A stretch of DNA of 64,000 nucleotides from UBA7985 sp002690455 (GTDB lineage: Bacteria > Pseudomonadota > Alphaproteobacteria > UBA7985). Below are positions 34,235-42,728 of this stretch, one piece after another. The DNA is taken from the NCBI GenBank assembly GCA_965662775.1, contig CBFIIW010000003.1, forward strand, positions 62,001-126,000. The letters are read 5' to 3'. The notes beneath the pieces are model-generated. The model was not told where the DNA came from. It was given only the letters and a program-made list of their open reading frames with translations, and ran no database searches. A program made the position numbers and the translations under genes. Positions within the stretch are counted from its first letter, which is position 1; each line of letters opens with the position of its first letter.

Positions 34235-35565
34235 CGCGAGAGCAGCAACAGTCCACGGGCGGTCATGAACCCAGCCACGCTGAGAAACAGGCCATGCATT
34301 CCCAGCCAAGGCACCAGTGCAACAACAAGCCCGGTCTGAACCACCACGCCGATGATCACTGAATCCCGCATGTCACTGGCACGCGTCGCGCCGAGAAAGA
34401 TACCGTCAAACATAAATGGAGCGGTCATGTAGAAACCGCCGAGATAGATATAGGGCATCAACTCTCGGCTGAGCGCTAACACGTCCGGCAGCTTGGTGAT
34501 GTAGGCGAGCGACCAGCTGCCAGTGGTTGCGAATATCACCGCCGCAATCACCGAAGAGATCAGGGACCAGAGAAACACCAATCGCGTTGATCGGCGCAGA
34601 CGATCCCGTCTTTTGGCGCCCACTGCCTCGCCTGCAAACGCCTCCGCGGCAACGGCAAAGGCATCCATCCCGTAGATAATCAGCCCCAGCATCTGCCACA
34701 AAACGGCGAGCGTATCGGCGTTGAGGCCGTCCAGTCCTTCGCGCTGGTCCAGCCAGTCTGCAGCCTTGAAAAGCACCAGAAATGCGACCGCAAAGGCAAG
34801 GCTGCGCAGGAAGAAATTCGTGTTGGTGGAGAACAGTCGGAGCCAGGCGGCACCCTGCCAGATACCGTTTAGGCCAGCTCTTCCACTGCGGTTGAATGCT
34901 CCGAGCTTAAGCAAGATCAGCCCGCCCAGTCCGACCCCGGCGTAGCTGGCGATTACACTTCCTAGGGCAACTCCGGCCACCCCCATGTCGAGCGCCAGAA
35001 CCAGCCAAGCAGAGACACAGATATTGGTTAGGTTGATGAAGGCCTGCAACAACAACACCAGCCCGGTGCGCTGCTGCCCGATCAGCCAGCCAAAGCAAAC
35101 GTAACTGAATAAAACCGCTGGTGCTGCCCAGATCCTGATCCCCAGATAGGCCTGGACTGTAGGCCGCAGCTCCGCCTGCCAACCCATGACGCCGTTCAGG
35201 CCCAACCAGAATAACGGCGCGAGGAGCCACAGGAGGGCCCCACCCACGGCCGCGATGATGAGCCCGCGCCACAGCACGGCAAACAGCTTTTGTTCGTTCC
35301 GCTCGCCGAAAGCCTGCGCGGTGTAGCCGCCGGTTGAAAGCCGAAGAAAGCCAAGCGTCCAGAATGTGAACGTGAAAATCTGACTGGCGAGGGCAACTCC
35401 GCCCTGCAAACCGGCTGTCTCCAGTTGTCCAACGATGGCTACATCGGCGAGCGAAAGCAGCGGTTCAGTGATACCACTGAGAAAGGCAGGAAAGGCCAAG
35501 GCCACAACCCGGCGGTGGGTAATGGGGCGCAGGTCTTTGGAAGACAGCTGTTGTTCCTGCGTCAT
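34168..35565 (-). CDS. MATE-family multidrug/toxin exporter (DinF-like)
   Basis: This 465-residue inner-membrane protein has about twelve hydrophobic helices in two MATE repeats. The N-terminal half has ALAFPAFLSGITEPLLSLAD and VAIVGQLE, matching the DinF branch of MATE cation antiporters; the second half starts near LWQMLGLIIYGMDAFAVAAE. Such proteins export cationic drugs or metabolites using Na+ or H+ gradients. ATG at 35565 follows GAGGG. The stop lies within the dusA 3' end on the opposite strand. The substrate is unknown. Confidence 0.92.
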   Translation of the reverse strand: MTQEQQLSSKDLRPITHRRVVALAFPAFLSGITEPLLSLADVAIVGQLETAGLQGGVALASQIFTFTFWTLGFLRLSTGGYTAQAFGERNEQKLFAVLWRGLIIAAVGGALLWLLAPLFWLGLNGVMGWQAELRPTVQAYLGIRIWAAPAVLFSYVCFGWLIGQQRTGLVLLLQAFINLTNICVSAWLVLALDMGVAGVALGSVIASYAGVGLGGLILLKLGAFNRSGRAGLNGIWQGAAWLRLFSTNTNFFLRSLAFAVAFLVLFKAADWLDQREGLDGLNADTLAVLWQMLGLIIYGMDAFAVAAEAFAGEAVGAKRRDRLRRSTRLVFLWSLISSVIAAVIFATTGSWSLAYITKLPDVLALSRELMPYIYLGGFYMTAPFMFDGIFLGATRASDMRDSVIIGVVVQTGLVVALVPWLGMHGLFLSVAGFMTARGLLLLSRYPALVASVPDRAAADETKASA

Positions 35566-35877
35566 GATCCCTCTGCCCAGCGTCGTTCACTGTCCGCCGT
35601 CGGGCAGCTGCTGTTTTTCCTTCGACACCAGATTGAGCATCGGCTCAAGCGGAGACTGACAATGCGGCAATGATCAACACATCGAATCGAAGTTTTTCGC
35701 CACTGCGACTCCAAGAAAAGGCCAGAGTAAATAAAATTGTATACAAACGACGCGGGCGGCTCTTTGAGCGATTTCATACATTTTCTTACCTGCTAAGACG
35801 GCAAAAAACGCATAATTGATGCCCCTGTGCAACAGAATACGTGGTTTTTGATGAAATCTGCGGCAATTCGGTCTTTC

Positions 35878-36021
35878 GATTCTTGTCGGAGAATCGGGAG
35901 AACCTACCCTGATTCGCGAAAGTGAGCAGAGCAACACAATTTTCGTTGTATTCTAATGCGCTTTCAGCGTTTCCTCCCCCTCGTAGGGTCCGAGCCTTTG
36001 TTGGTTTCGGACCCTTTTTTT
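35878..36021 (+). ncRNA. Candidate structured small RNA ending in an intrinsic terminator
   Basis: No gene is visible in 35566-36064, and most of 35690-35960 is AT-rich. On the plus strand a hairpin (GATTCT 35878-35883 with AGAATC 35890-35895) competes with a second one (GAATC 35891-35895 with GATTC 35911-35915), then a CCTCCCCC stretch (35973-35980) precedes a strong terminator (35986-36014, T-run to 36021). No plus-strand gene upstream could need that terminator, so a small RNA is the simplest reading. Boundaries and promoter are not determined. Confidence 0.35.
35986..36021 (+). terminator. Intrinsic terminator, no upstream coding gene
   Basis: An 8-bp stem (GGGTCCGA 35986-35993 with TCGGACCC 36007-36014) and seven T form a classical rho-independent terminator on the plus strand. 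The nearest plus-strand gene upstream is dusA, 1.75 kb away. Confidence 0.85.
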
Positions 36022-36064
36022 CGGCTGCTATCGCTTCGAAGGGCGGTCGTTGCCGATGGTACCG

Positions 36065-36613
36065 CTAGCCTTGCTGGTCAAGCGACAGTTGGAACAGCAC
36101 TGTTGGCGCCCATTTGTCGAATTTTTTGCCGATATCGATGAGGAAGCCAACCTGCGTAAATCCATAACTGCGGTGAAAGCGGACCGACGGATTCTCATCA
36201 ACGGCGATGTCGGGGTCGAGGCTGGCGACGGCCAGCATGGTCTTCATTCCCTGTTTTTGGCAAGCGAGGGTAACGGCGTCCATAAGCCTTCGCCCCAGCC
36301 CCTGGCTCTGCGCTTGGGGGTGCACGTAGATCGAGCTTTCCACCGCGTATCGATATGCCGTTCGGGGGCGGTAGGGGCTGGCGTAAGCGTAGCCCATGAC
36401 CCGACCAGATGCTGTGTCTTCGGCAACGAGGTACGGTAGTCCCTCTTCCAGAACGGCCACGGCCCGTGCCTGCATTTCGGCGGGAGAAGGCGGCACCTCT
36501 TCAAAGCTGACAAAAGTCTCGAGGACATAAGGGGCGTAGATGGTGGCGAGGGCGTTGGCGTCACGCGCCGGGTCGACTGCGCGCAGGTCAAGGGTCATGG
36601 CTCTTGCTTTCAT
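36065..36613 (-). CDS. GNAT N-acetyltransferase, phosphinothricin-acetyltransferase-like
   Basis: This 182-residue acetyl-CoA-dependent acetyltransferase resembles the Pat/Bar/MnaT group that acetylates phosphinothricin, methionine derivatives and similar amino acids. Family marks are IYAPYVLETFVSFEEVPPS (about residues 25-43), the YAYASPYRPRTAYRYAVESS stretch, and the acetyl-CoA loop QAQSQGLGRRLM (about 100-111), with ENPSVRFHRSYGF near 140. A second ATG at 36598 could be the start. It is divergent from the VOC-bicupin gene by 83 bases. The physiological substrate is unknown. Confidence 0.9.
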   Translation of the reverse strand: MKARAMTLDLRAVDPARDANALATIYAPYVLETFVSFEEVPPSPAEMQARAVAVLEEGLPYLVAEDTASGRVMGYAYASPYRPRTAYRYAVESSIYVHPQAQSQGLGRRLMDAVTLACQKQGMKTMLAVASLDPDIAVDENPSVRFHRSYGFTQVGFLIDIGKKFDKWAPTVLFQLSLDQQG

Positions 36614-36696
36614 CCGAGGCAGGGAGGTGATTTTTGCGCTTTGCGGTGTACTTTTTTAGAACACTGTTCGTCCATGTTTGAAATCAGAGAAGTATC

Positions 36697-37782
36697 ATGA
36701 ACCAGGTACAAGCTGAAATCGTTCTCCCGACAGAGGAACTCCGCGACGACATCCCATTCTTCCAGAAAGTTCTGGGGATGCGGATGGACTCCATCTTTCC
36801 GGCTGACGATCCCTCAGTGGCGGTGTTCTCCGGCCATGGCCTGCGGGTCAGGGTAGACAAGGACGCGACCACGCAGCCCGGCAGGATCCGCATTTTGGCT
36901 GAAGACCCGGAGACCTTTGCCGATGGCGCAACAAGCCTGACGGCGCCCAATGGAACGGAGATCGAAATCGTTCCGTTGAATCCCCCCCTTATCATGCCCG
37001 AGACCCAACATAGCTTTATCGTTCGACGGTTAGCCGATCAGGCGCCGTGGGTGATTGGGCGCGCCGGGATGCATTACAGGGATCTGATCCCTGATCGGTT
37101 GGGTGGTTCGATCATCGCCAGCCACATCCGGATCCCAGACGGCGGGCCAGTGCCAGATTCTGTGCACTACCACACCGTGGGCTTCCAGCTGATCTTCTGC
37201 TACCGGGGCTGGGTCGATCTGGTCTACGAGGATCAGGGCGAGCCCTTCCGACTATTCGCCGGAAACTGTGTAATCCAGCCACCCGAAATCCGTCATCAGG
37301 TGCTCTACGCCAGCGATAATATCGAGGTGATCGAGATTGGTGTGCCTGCCGAGCATGTAACCACCCTGGATCACAGCATGACCTTGCCGACCCCGCATGT
37401 CCGTCCGGAGCGCGAGTTTCAAGGCCAGCGTTTCGTTCACCACCGCGCCGAGCAGGCCGAATGGCAGGACTTTCGCATTCCGGGCTTTATTTCCCGCGAC
37501 ACCACTATCGCCGCGAACACTCGAAATGTCGCTGGGGTTGAGGTGGTCCGCACCAAGGGCTCCCCGACGCAGGCAACCCGCCACACCAGCGATATCCTGT
37601 TCACCTTTGTGATGGAGGGGGGGATGACGCTCGTCGGGGAAGACGGGGCCTCGCACCGGCTGTCGCCCGGTGATGCCTTTGTGGTGCCCCCGCACATGGT
37701 CACGACCTACAGCGAAGCTAGCGAAGATTTCGAAATGCTCGAAGTATCTTTGCCCGGTGCCTTCGAAACGCATCTTGCCTAG
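36697..37782 (+). CDS. VOC-like/bicupin fusion protein
   Basis: This 361-residue cytoplasmic protein has an N-terminal VOC/glyoxalase-like half-domain (about residues 8-92, DIPFFQKVLGMRMDSIFPAD, ending NGTEIEIVPLN) followed by two cupin barrels. Cupin 1 (about 125-220) carries HYHTVGFQLIFCYRG and PPEIRHQVLY; cupin 2 (about 295-350) carries TSDILFTFVMEGGMTLVGED and VPPHMVTTY, with the usual late histidine. Histidines in cupin 1 suggest a metal site. I know no assigned function. It is 58 bases upstream of a DAO-type flavoprotein gene and probably belongs to the same catabolic unit. Confidence 0.72.
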   Translation: MNQVQAEIVLPTEELRDDIPFFQKVLGMRMDSIFPADDPSVAVFSGHGLRVRVDKDATTQPGRIRILAEDPETFADGATSLTAPNGTEIEIVPLNPPLIMPETQHSFIVRRLADQAPWVIGRAGMHYRDLIPDRLGGSIIASHIRIPDGGPVPDSVHYHTVGFQLIFCYRGWVDLVYEDQGEPFRLFAGNCVIQPPEIRHQVLYASDNIEVIEIGVPAEHVTTLDHSMTLPTPHVRPEREFQGQRFVHHRAEQAEWQDFRIPGFISRDTTIAANTRNVAGVEVVRTKGSPTQATRHTSDILFTFVMEGGMTLVGEDGASHRLSPGDAFVVPPHMVTTYSEASEDFEMLEVSLPGAFETHLA

Positions 37783-37840
37783 CCGAGCCTGAGCCGTCAG
37801 GCTGGGTCATGCTTCGTTCAAGGGGAGAGGGATTTGGCCG

Positions 37841-38974
37841 ATGAATGATCGGACCCGTGCGGACGTGATCGTGATTGGTGCTGGTATTGCGGGTGCTTCA
37901 GCCGCAGATGCGCTAGCGGCTGACTGTAGCGTTGTGCTGATCGAGCGCGAGTCCCAGCCTGGCTATCACACCACTGGACGTTCGGCTGCGTTGTTTGCGC
38001 CCGTCTACGGGCCCGCACCGATACGTGCCCTGACGCGAGCCTCTGCGGCGTTTATGTCTAGCCCGCCAGAGGGTTTTTCCGACAACCCTATCCTGTCCGC
38101 GCGTGGGGCTCTTTTCATCGCGCGCGAAGACCAGTTGCAGGCAATGCAGGCACTGCACGACGAGCTTCGAGCCGAGGGGAATTTCGAGGAGCTCGACGGC
38201 ACCGGAGTCAGGCAACTACAGCCTTCGGTGCGCGACGGTTACGCTGCTGCCGGGCTCTATGATGTCAACTGCGAAGATATCGACGTTGCTGCTCTGCATC
38301 AGGGTTTTTTGCGTCGCGCCCGTGCTCGGGACTGTACCTTGGTGACCAGCGCTGAGGTGCTGTCGCTCGAACAGCTGGGTGACGGCTGGCGCGTCCAGAC
38401 ATCGGCGGGCCGATTCGAAGCGCCGCGTGTCGTCAATGCCGCGGGAGCCTGGGCCGATGTACTGGGGCAGATGGCCGGGGCTGAGCCTATCGGCCTGATC
38501 CCCAAGCGGCGCACGGCCATGCAGATTGCTGCGCCGGATGGAGCCGCGGTAGGCGGCTGGCCGATCGTCGTTGACGTAGAGGAGGAATTTTACGTCAAAC
38601 CCGTTGCTGGGCAGCTTTTGCTCTCGCCTGCCAACGAAGACCATGACGTGCCCTGTGACGTTCAACCCGACGAGCTCGATATCGCCATTTGCGTCGACCG
38701 GGTCGAGCGTGCCTTCGCCTTCCGCGTAGGCCGGATTGAGACCCGTTGGGCAGGGCTGCGCAGTTTCGTCGCGGACAAGTGTCCGGTCGCAGGCTATTCG
38801 GCTGAGGTGCCAGGCTTTTTCTGGCTAGCAGGGCAGGGGGGGTACGGCATCCAGACGTCGCCTGCGCTGGGCGCACTGGCCGCGGCTTTGGTGCTCGGTG
38901 AGCCACTGCCGCAAACTATGGTCGATGAGGGTGTGGACCTTGCCACCCTAGCGCCTGAGCGGCTTTCTGCCTGA
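37841..38974 (+). CDS. DAO-family FAD-dependent oxidoreductase
   Basis: This 377-residue flavoprotein starts with the dinucleotide fold VIVIGAGIAGASAADAL (about residues 9-25) and the typical second Gly motif region GYHTTGRSAALFAPVYG. The C-terminal half has FYVKPVAGQLLLSPANE and a late GQGGYGIQTSPALG FAD segment, matching glycine/D-amino-acid oxidase-type proteins. The substrate is probably a D- or N-methyl amino acid or related amine, but it is not determinable. ATG at 37841 follows GGAGAGG. It follows the VOC-bicupin gene closely, suggesting one pathway. Confidence 0.88.
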   Translation: MNDRTRADVIVIGAGIAGASAADALAADCSVVLIERESQPGYHTTGRSAALFAPVYGPAPIRALTRASAAFMSSPPEGFSDNPILSARGALFIAREDQLQAMQALHDELRAEGNFEELDGTGVRQLQPSVRDGYAAAGLYDVNCEDIDVAALHQGFLRRARARDCTLVTSAEVLSLEQLGDGWRVQTSAGRFEAPRVVNAAGAWADVLGQMAGAEPIGLIPKRRTAMQIAAPDGAAVGGWPIVVDVEEEFYVKPVAGQLLLSPANEDHDVPCDVQPDELDIAICVDRVERAFAFRVGRIETRWAGLRSFVADKCPVAGYSAEVPGFFWLAGQGGYGIQTSPALGALAAALVLGEPLPQTMVDEGVDLATLAPERLSA

Positions 38975-39014
38975 AATCTATTTCTCTAACGCCTGACCGA
39001 TGATGGCGGCGCGT

Positions 39015-39986
39015 TCAGACGAGGCTGTCTTCGTCCTTATACAGACTGGGATCCTGCAGGACTGCGGGGTCCAGTGCGCCCAGTCGCTCGATCAGTGACT
39101 GCACCATGGCGGTCACGGCACCGTGGTTTTCAGTCTGCCCCAGCCCATCATCGAGATACAGATCGCGGGATAACTCAACCTGTAGAGCGTGAACCCCGTT
39201 CTGTGGGGCGCCGTGGTGCTGGACGACAAAGCCACCGGCGTAGGGCCGGTTCCATTCAACGATCAGCCCCGAATGCCAGAGCCGGTGCAGAACCGACAGA
39301 ACCACCGGTTTGGCGCAGGTTGTTCCGAACCGATCGCCGAGCACCGCGTCCACTGCGCCAGTAGACAGGCCTTCGCCTTCGCCCGGAACCTGTCGCAGTC
39401 GGAAGGGGTTGCGATCACGCCGCAGGCCGCGTGTCGCCGATGGGGACAGGCCAGGCATCGAATGACAGTCGATCAGGATCGCGTGGCCGAAGCGCTCGCA
39501 GGTCAGCTTCAATTGTTCGGTCAGCGCGTCGTGGTAGGCGCGATGCACAGTGTCTAGCCGTTGTTCAACCGCTTCCGGCGATAGCCGCTGGTCGCCGTAG
39601 ATGCTCAAAGTGCCGCCGATCAGCGTTGGTATCACGCCCAGCCCCGCTAGTACGCGAGGTGAGCGGTTGCGGTGTGGCGGCGGCGTAGAACCGTCTTCGA
39701 ACAGGCCCGGGTCAAGCTCGTCCCGGTAGCGGTTAACATCGCAGTAAGCGCGGCTGAATTCACAGGCAACCATCGGTACTGACAGCGCCTGCACCGCCGG
39801 ATCAAGAAGTTCGCGAACGCCAAAGTCGGTTGCTCGCAAAAGGATCTCATCCGACAGGGGGCTTATCCGCCGCAATGCGTCGGGCAGGATGGTGCCCGCG
39901 TGTGGGCAGGACAGCACCACCGGCAGTGACTGCTGTTCGGGCCGGATGACTGACACGGGCGACGGTGATGACATGGGCTTCACCAT
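39015..39986 (-). CDS. N-formylglutamate amidohydrolase family protein
   Basis: This protein of 323 residues (ATG 39986; a second ATG at 39974) has the family signatures VVLSCPHAGTILPDAL, ACEFSRAYCDVNRYRDELDP (about residues 75-94), and ILIDCHSMPG, the DCHSM metal region of N-formylglutamate deformylases (HutG). C-terminal HALQVELSRDLYLDD is also conserved. HutG releases formate from N-formylglutamate in histidine breakdown, but no other hut gene is nearby, so another N-acyl amino acid is possible. The in-frame extension to 40085 is not favoured. Confidence 0.9.
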   Translation of the reverse strand: MVKPMSSPSPVSVIRPEQQSLPVVLSCPHAGTILPDALRRISPLSDEILLRATDFGVRELLDPAVQALSVPMVACEFSRAYCDVNRYRDELDPGLFEDGSTPPPHRNRSPRVLAGLGVIPTLIGGTLSIYGDQRLSPEAVEQRLDTVHRAYHDALTEQLKLTCERFGHAILIDCHSMPGLSPSATRGLRRDRNPFRLRQVPGEGEGLSTGAVDAVLGDRFGTTCAKPVVLSVLHRLWHSGLIVEWNRPYAGGFVVQHHGAPQNGVHALQVELSRDLYLDDGLGQTENHGAVTAMVQSLIERLGALDPAVLQDPSLYKDEDSLV

Positions 39987-40103
39987 AGGCGCACGACAAA
40001 AAACAGGAAGCCGGAAAAAACCGATGGCAAGGGATTGCCAAGCGTAAGGCTTGGGGCTAATCCCCTTGTTCTGGCGACGAACCAAGCGGTCCGGGCCTAG
40101 GTT

Positions 40104-40178
40104 GGGCGGTTAGCTCAGCGGTAGAGCACCACGTTGACATCGTGGTGGCCACTGGTTCGATCCCAGTACCGCCCACCA
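40104..40178 (+). tRNA. tRNA-Val (GAC)
   Basis: The sequence folds as a full cloverleaf: acceptor stem GGGCGGT with ACCGCCC, D-arm, anticodon stem CCACG with CGTGG around loop TTGACAT (anticodon GAC, valine), T-arm with TTCGATC, discriminator A and genome-encoded CCA ending at 40178. It lies between the FGase homologue and the deaminase gene; no integrase or att-type repeat was seen around it. Confidence 0.97.
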
Positions 40179-40244
40179 TTTCCCTTTGAGTTCACGGCAT
40201 ACTGCTTCAAACCACTACGTGTTTTTTTCGCGGGGGATCACGCT

Positions 40245-41585
40245 GTGTCACGTCTCTGGATCAGGAATCCGATGGCCGTTTTTTCTGAACAGCCTGCTGA
40301 TGGTGGCATTGTGGTTGAGGATGGTCGCATTGCTGAGCTGGTCGCTGCCGGTCAAACCCCTGCGGTTGATGAAGTCTTTGATGCCAGCGGCCTGGTCTTA
40401 ATACCCGGGCTGATCAACACCCATCACCATATGTACCAGACCCTGACGCGCGCTCTTCCCGGTGCGGTGGACAAAGAGTTGTTCGACTGGCTCAAGGCGC
40501 TGTACCCCGTCTGGGCAGGGCTGAGCCCGGACATGGTCTCGGCAAGTAGCGAGCTGGCTATGGCGGAGCTGCTGCTCTCTGGCTGTACCACTACGACCGA
40601 TCATCACTATGTTTTTCCTTCCGGGCACGAAGACGCGATTGACCGGCAGGTTGCCGCCGCTCAGGCGCTCGGGATCCGCGTGATACTGACCCGAGGGTCG
40701 ATGAGCCTGTCCGTTGAAGATGGTGGCTTGCCGCCAGCGTCGGTGGTGCAGGATGAGGACAGTATCCTCGATGACAGTGCCCGTCTCATTGACCGTTTTC
40801 ACGATCCGGACCCATTGGCCATGGTTCAGATTGCGCTCGCACCGTGTTCGCCGTTCTCGGTCACGCGCGGACTGATGCAGGCTTCTGCCGACTTGGCCAA
40901 GGCACGGGGTGTGCTGCTGCACACTCATCTCGCGGAAACCGAGGACGAAAATGCCTTTTGCGAAGCGACCTTTGGCTGCCGGCCGCTGGATTATGTCGAA
41001 GATTGCGGCTGGTTGGAGACGAAGGCTTGGTACGCCCACGGGGTGCATTTCAATGCGGACGAGCGGGCGCGGATGGCCCAGGCCGGTGCAGGAGTTTCAT
41101 CCTGCAGCCATTCGAACATGCATCTGGCGAGTGGGATTTGCTCAGCTTGTGAGCTGGAAAGCGCAGGCGTGGGCGTCGGCCTCGGCGTCGATGGCTCGGC
41201 GTCCAACGATGCGTCGAACATGATGCAGGAAGTGCGAGCGGCCTGGTTACTTCAGCGGCTCAAGTATGGCTCAGCGGCGGTCTCTTGGCAGGATGCCCTG
41301 CGCTGGGGAACGGCGGGGTCGGCGGGTTTGCTTGGACGTGAAGTGTTGGGGCGGATTGCGCCGGGGATGGCGGCTGATCTGGCGTTATTCGGACTGGATG
41401 AACCGCGCTTCAGTGGTGCAGGCGATCCGCTAGCCGCACTCGTGGTTTGTGGTGCACATAGGGCCGAGGCTGTGATGGTGGGTGGGCACTGGCGGGTGCG
41501 TGACGGGGTGCTCGTGGGCCATAATCTCGAGGATATTATGGCGCGCCATTGTGGCGCATCGCGGAGGCTACAGGCCAGTCGTTGA
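40245..41585 (+). CDS. Amidohydrolase, 8-oxoguanine-deaminase-like
   Basis: This 446-residue metal-dependent hydrolase has the amidohydrolase marks NTHHHMYQTL (HxH), LLHTHLAETEDE, YAHGVHF and GVDGSASNDASNMMQE (the metal-binding Asp). This signature and the LWIRNPMAVF start match the 8-oxoguanine deaminase/atrazine-chlorohydrolase branch, which deaminates purine-like rings. GTG at 40245 is chosen because a GGGGGA site lies 8 bases upstream; the frame is open back into the tRNA gene at 40134, which cannot be coding. It precedes the ABC importer genes, which suggests that its substrate is imported. Confidence 0.83.
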   Translation: MSRLWIRNPMAVFSEQPADGGIVVEDGRIAELVAAGQTPAVDEVFDASGLVLIPGLINTHHHMYQTLTRALPGAVDKELFDWLKALYPVWAGLSPDMVSASSELAMAELLLSGCTTTTDHHYVFPSGHEDAIDRQVAAAQALGIRVILTRGSMSLSVEDGGLPPASVVQDEDSILDDSARLIDRFHDPDPLAMVQIALAPCSPFSVTRGLMQASADLAKARGVLLHTHLAETEDENAFCEATFGCRPLDYVEDCGWLETKAWYAHGVHFNADERARMAQAGAGVSSCSHSNMHLASGICSACELESAGVGVGLGVDGSASNDASNMMQEVRAAWLLQRLKYGSAAVSWQDALRWGTAGSAGLLGREVLGRIAPGMAADLALFGLDEPRFSGAGDPLAALVVCGAHRAEAVMVGGHWRVRDGVLVGHNLEDIMARHCGASRRLQASR

Positions 41586-41655
41586 GGTCGGATGAGTGAG
41601 ATTCGGCCCGGACGGCTACCGATGCCTGTCTGCAGAGACTGTCGTGGCGGTCGGG

Positions 41656-41682
41656 CCCCGCACTTTCGGGGAGTTCGAAAGT
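41656..41682 (+). promoter_or_regulatory. Overlapping alternative hairpins upstream of the ABC operon
   Basis: The 333-base gap 41586-41918 before the ABC importer has no gene. In it, CCCCG (41656-41660) pairs with CGGGG (41667-41671), while ACTTTCG (41662-41668) pairs with CGAAAGT (41676-41682). The two hairpins share bases and exclude each other, as in attenuators, or the second repeat may be an operator. Both readings are inferred. Confidence 0.3.
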
Positions 41683-41918
41683 TAATCTTCGTTCGCTGCC
41701 GCGCACACGCTCAATATGGCTGCCTTTTGGTGCTAGATAGTGGCGCAAATGGACAAAAAGATCTCACGCAATCTATTATCCGATGGTTACTGCACGTTTA
41801 CGTCGACACAGCGGCAGCTATGTCCTATTCCAACGCTTTGATTTTCGATTTGTGCGGGCGTCAACGCGGTCGGCACGCGATAGTTCGCCAAACTTCACTC
41901 TGGCTAGCAAGATGGACC

Positions 41919-42695
41919 ATGAACACAACGCCGACGTTGAAAGTAGAGAATCTCGTTAAAACTTACGGCGGCGTCCAGGCGGTGCGTGGGGTCAGCTTTG
42001 ACGTAATGCCGCAGACGATTGTTGGCCTGATCGGCCCCAACGGCGCGGGAAAAACGACGACATTTAACATGATCGCGGGAGCTGAAAAGCCGACCGACGG
42101 CCGCGTATGGTTTGATGGGACCGAGATCACTGGAAAGCCGACCGACAAGCTCTATGATCGTGGCATCGTCCGGACATTCCAGCTCAGTCACGAATACGGC
42201 AAAATGACCTCACTGGAAAACCTGATGGTTGCCGGTGCGCAGCAGCCAGGTGAGAATATTTTTATGAACTGGATCGCGCCGGGGGCCGTGCGGCGTCGTG
42301 AGCGCGAGGTGCAGGAGCGTGCCGAGGAGACGCTCGCCTTTCTCGGGCTAACCCATGTCACCAATGAGCTGGCCGGTAATCTATCTGGCGGTCAGAAGAA
42401 ACTGTTGGAGTTGGGCCGGACAATGATGACCGATGCTAAGCTGGTCCTGCTGGACGAGCCAGGCGCAGGGGTTAACCCGACCTTGATGCTCAAGGTGATC
42501 GACATGATCCGTCGTCTAAACGAGGAGCGTGACTACACCTTCTGCATCATCGAACACGATATGGATTTGATCGCCGACCTCTGTGACACGGTGGTCGTAC
42601 TGGCCGAAGGGCAGGTACTGACGCGTGGTCCGATGTCCGAGGTGCGCTCTGACGAGCGTGTGATCGATGCTTATTTCGGTGGAGACGTGGTGTGA
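41919..42695 (+). CDS. Branched-chain/Liv-type ABC importer, ATPase LivG-like
   Basis: This is a 258-residue ABC ATPase with Walker A GLIGPNGAGKTTTFN (about residues 36-50), signature NLSGGQKKLLELGRTM, Walker B LVLLDEPGAGVNP and a switch histidine (IIEHD). The C-terminal region has the LivG/UrtD style. ATG at 41919 is preferred because the conserved LKVENLVKTYGGVQAV start follows; the frame is open back to 41592 without conserved sequence. It is the first of five co-directional genes (G-F-H-M-K order) that form a complete importer. Substrate is probably not a branched-chain amino acid, judging by the deaminase next door; that is inference. Confidence 0.93.
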   Translation: MNTTPTLKVENLVKTYGGVQAVRGVSFDVMPQTIVGLIGPNGAGKTTTFNMIAGAEKPTDGRVWFDGTEITGKPTDKLYDRGIVRTFQLSHEYGKMTSLENLMVAGAQQPGENIFMNWIAPGAVRRREREVQERAEETLAFLGLTHVTNELAGNLSGGQKKLLELGRTMMTDAKLVLLDEPGAGVNPTLMLKVIDMIRRLNEERDYTFCIIEHDMDLIADLCDTVVVLAEGQVLTRGPMSEVRSDERVIDAYFGGDVV

Positions 42696-42728
42696 GGTTA
42701 GTCTTTAAATCAGCGTTTAGGTGCTTCT

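Noticed and set aside
40104..40178. tRNA-Val as an integration site of a genomic island
   Set aside because: No integrase, no second copy of the tRNA 3' end and no phage genes were seen nearby; composition does not change sharply there.
40134..40244. N-terminal extension of the amidohydrolase into the tRNA-Val gene
   Set aside because: The tRNA is complete and a GTG with a ribosome-binding site at 40245 gives the family N-terminus.
41865..41900. Sigma-54-like promoter (GGCACG ... TTCGC) before the ABC operon
   Set aside because: The spacing between the GG and GC elements is about 13 bases instead of 10, so it does not match the consensus.
41592..41918. 109-residue N-terminal extension of the LivG-like ATPase
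   Set aside because: The extension has no conserved sequence, and the ATPase N-terminus begins at the ATG at 41919.
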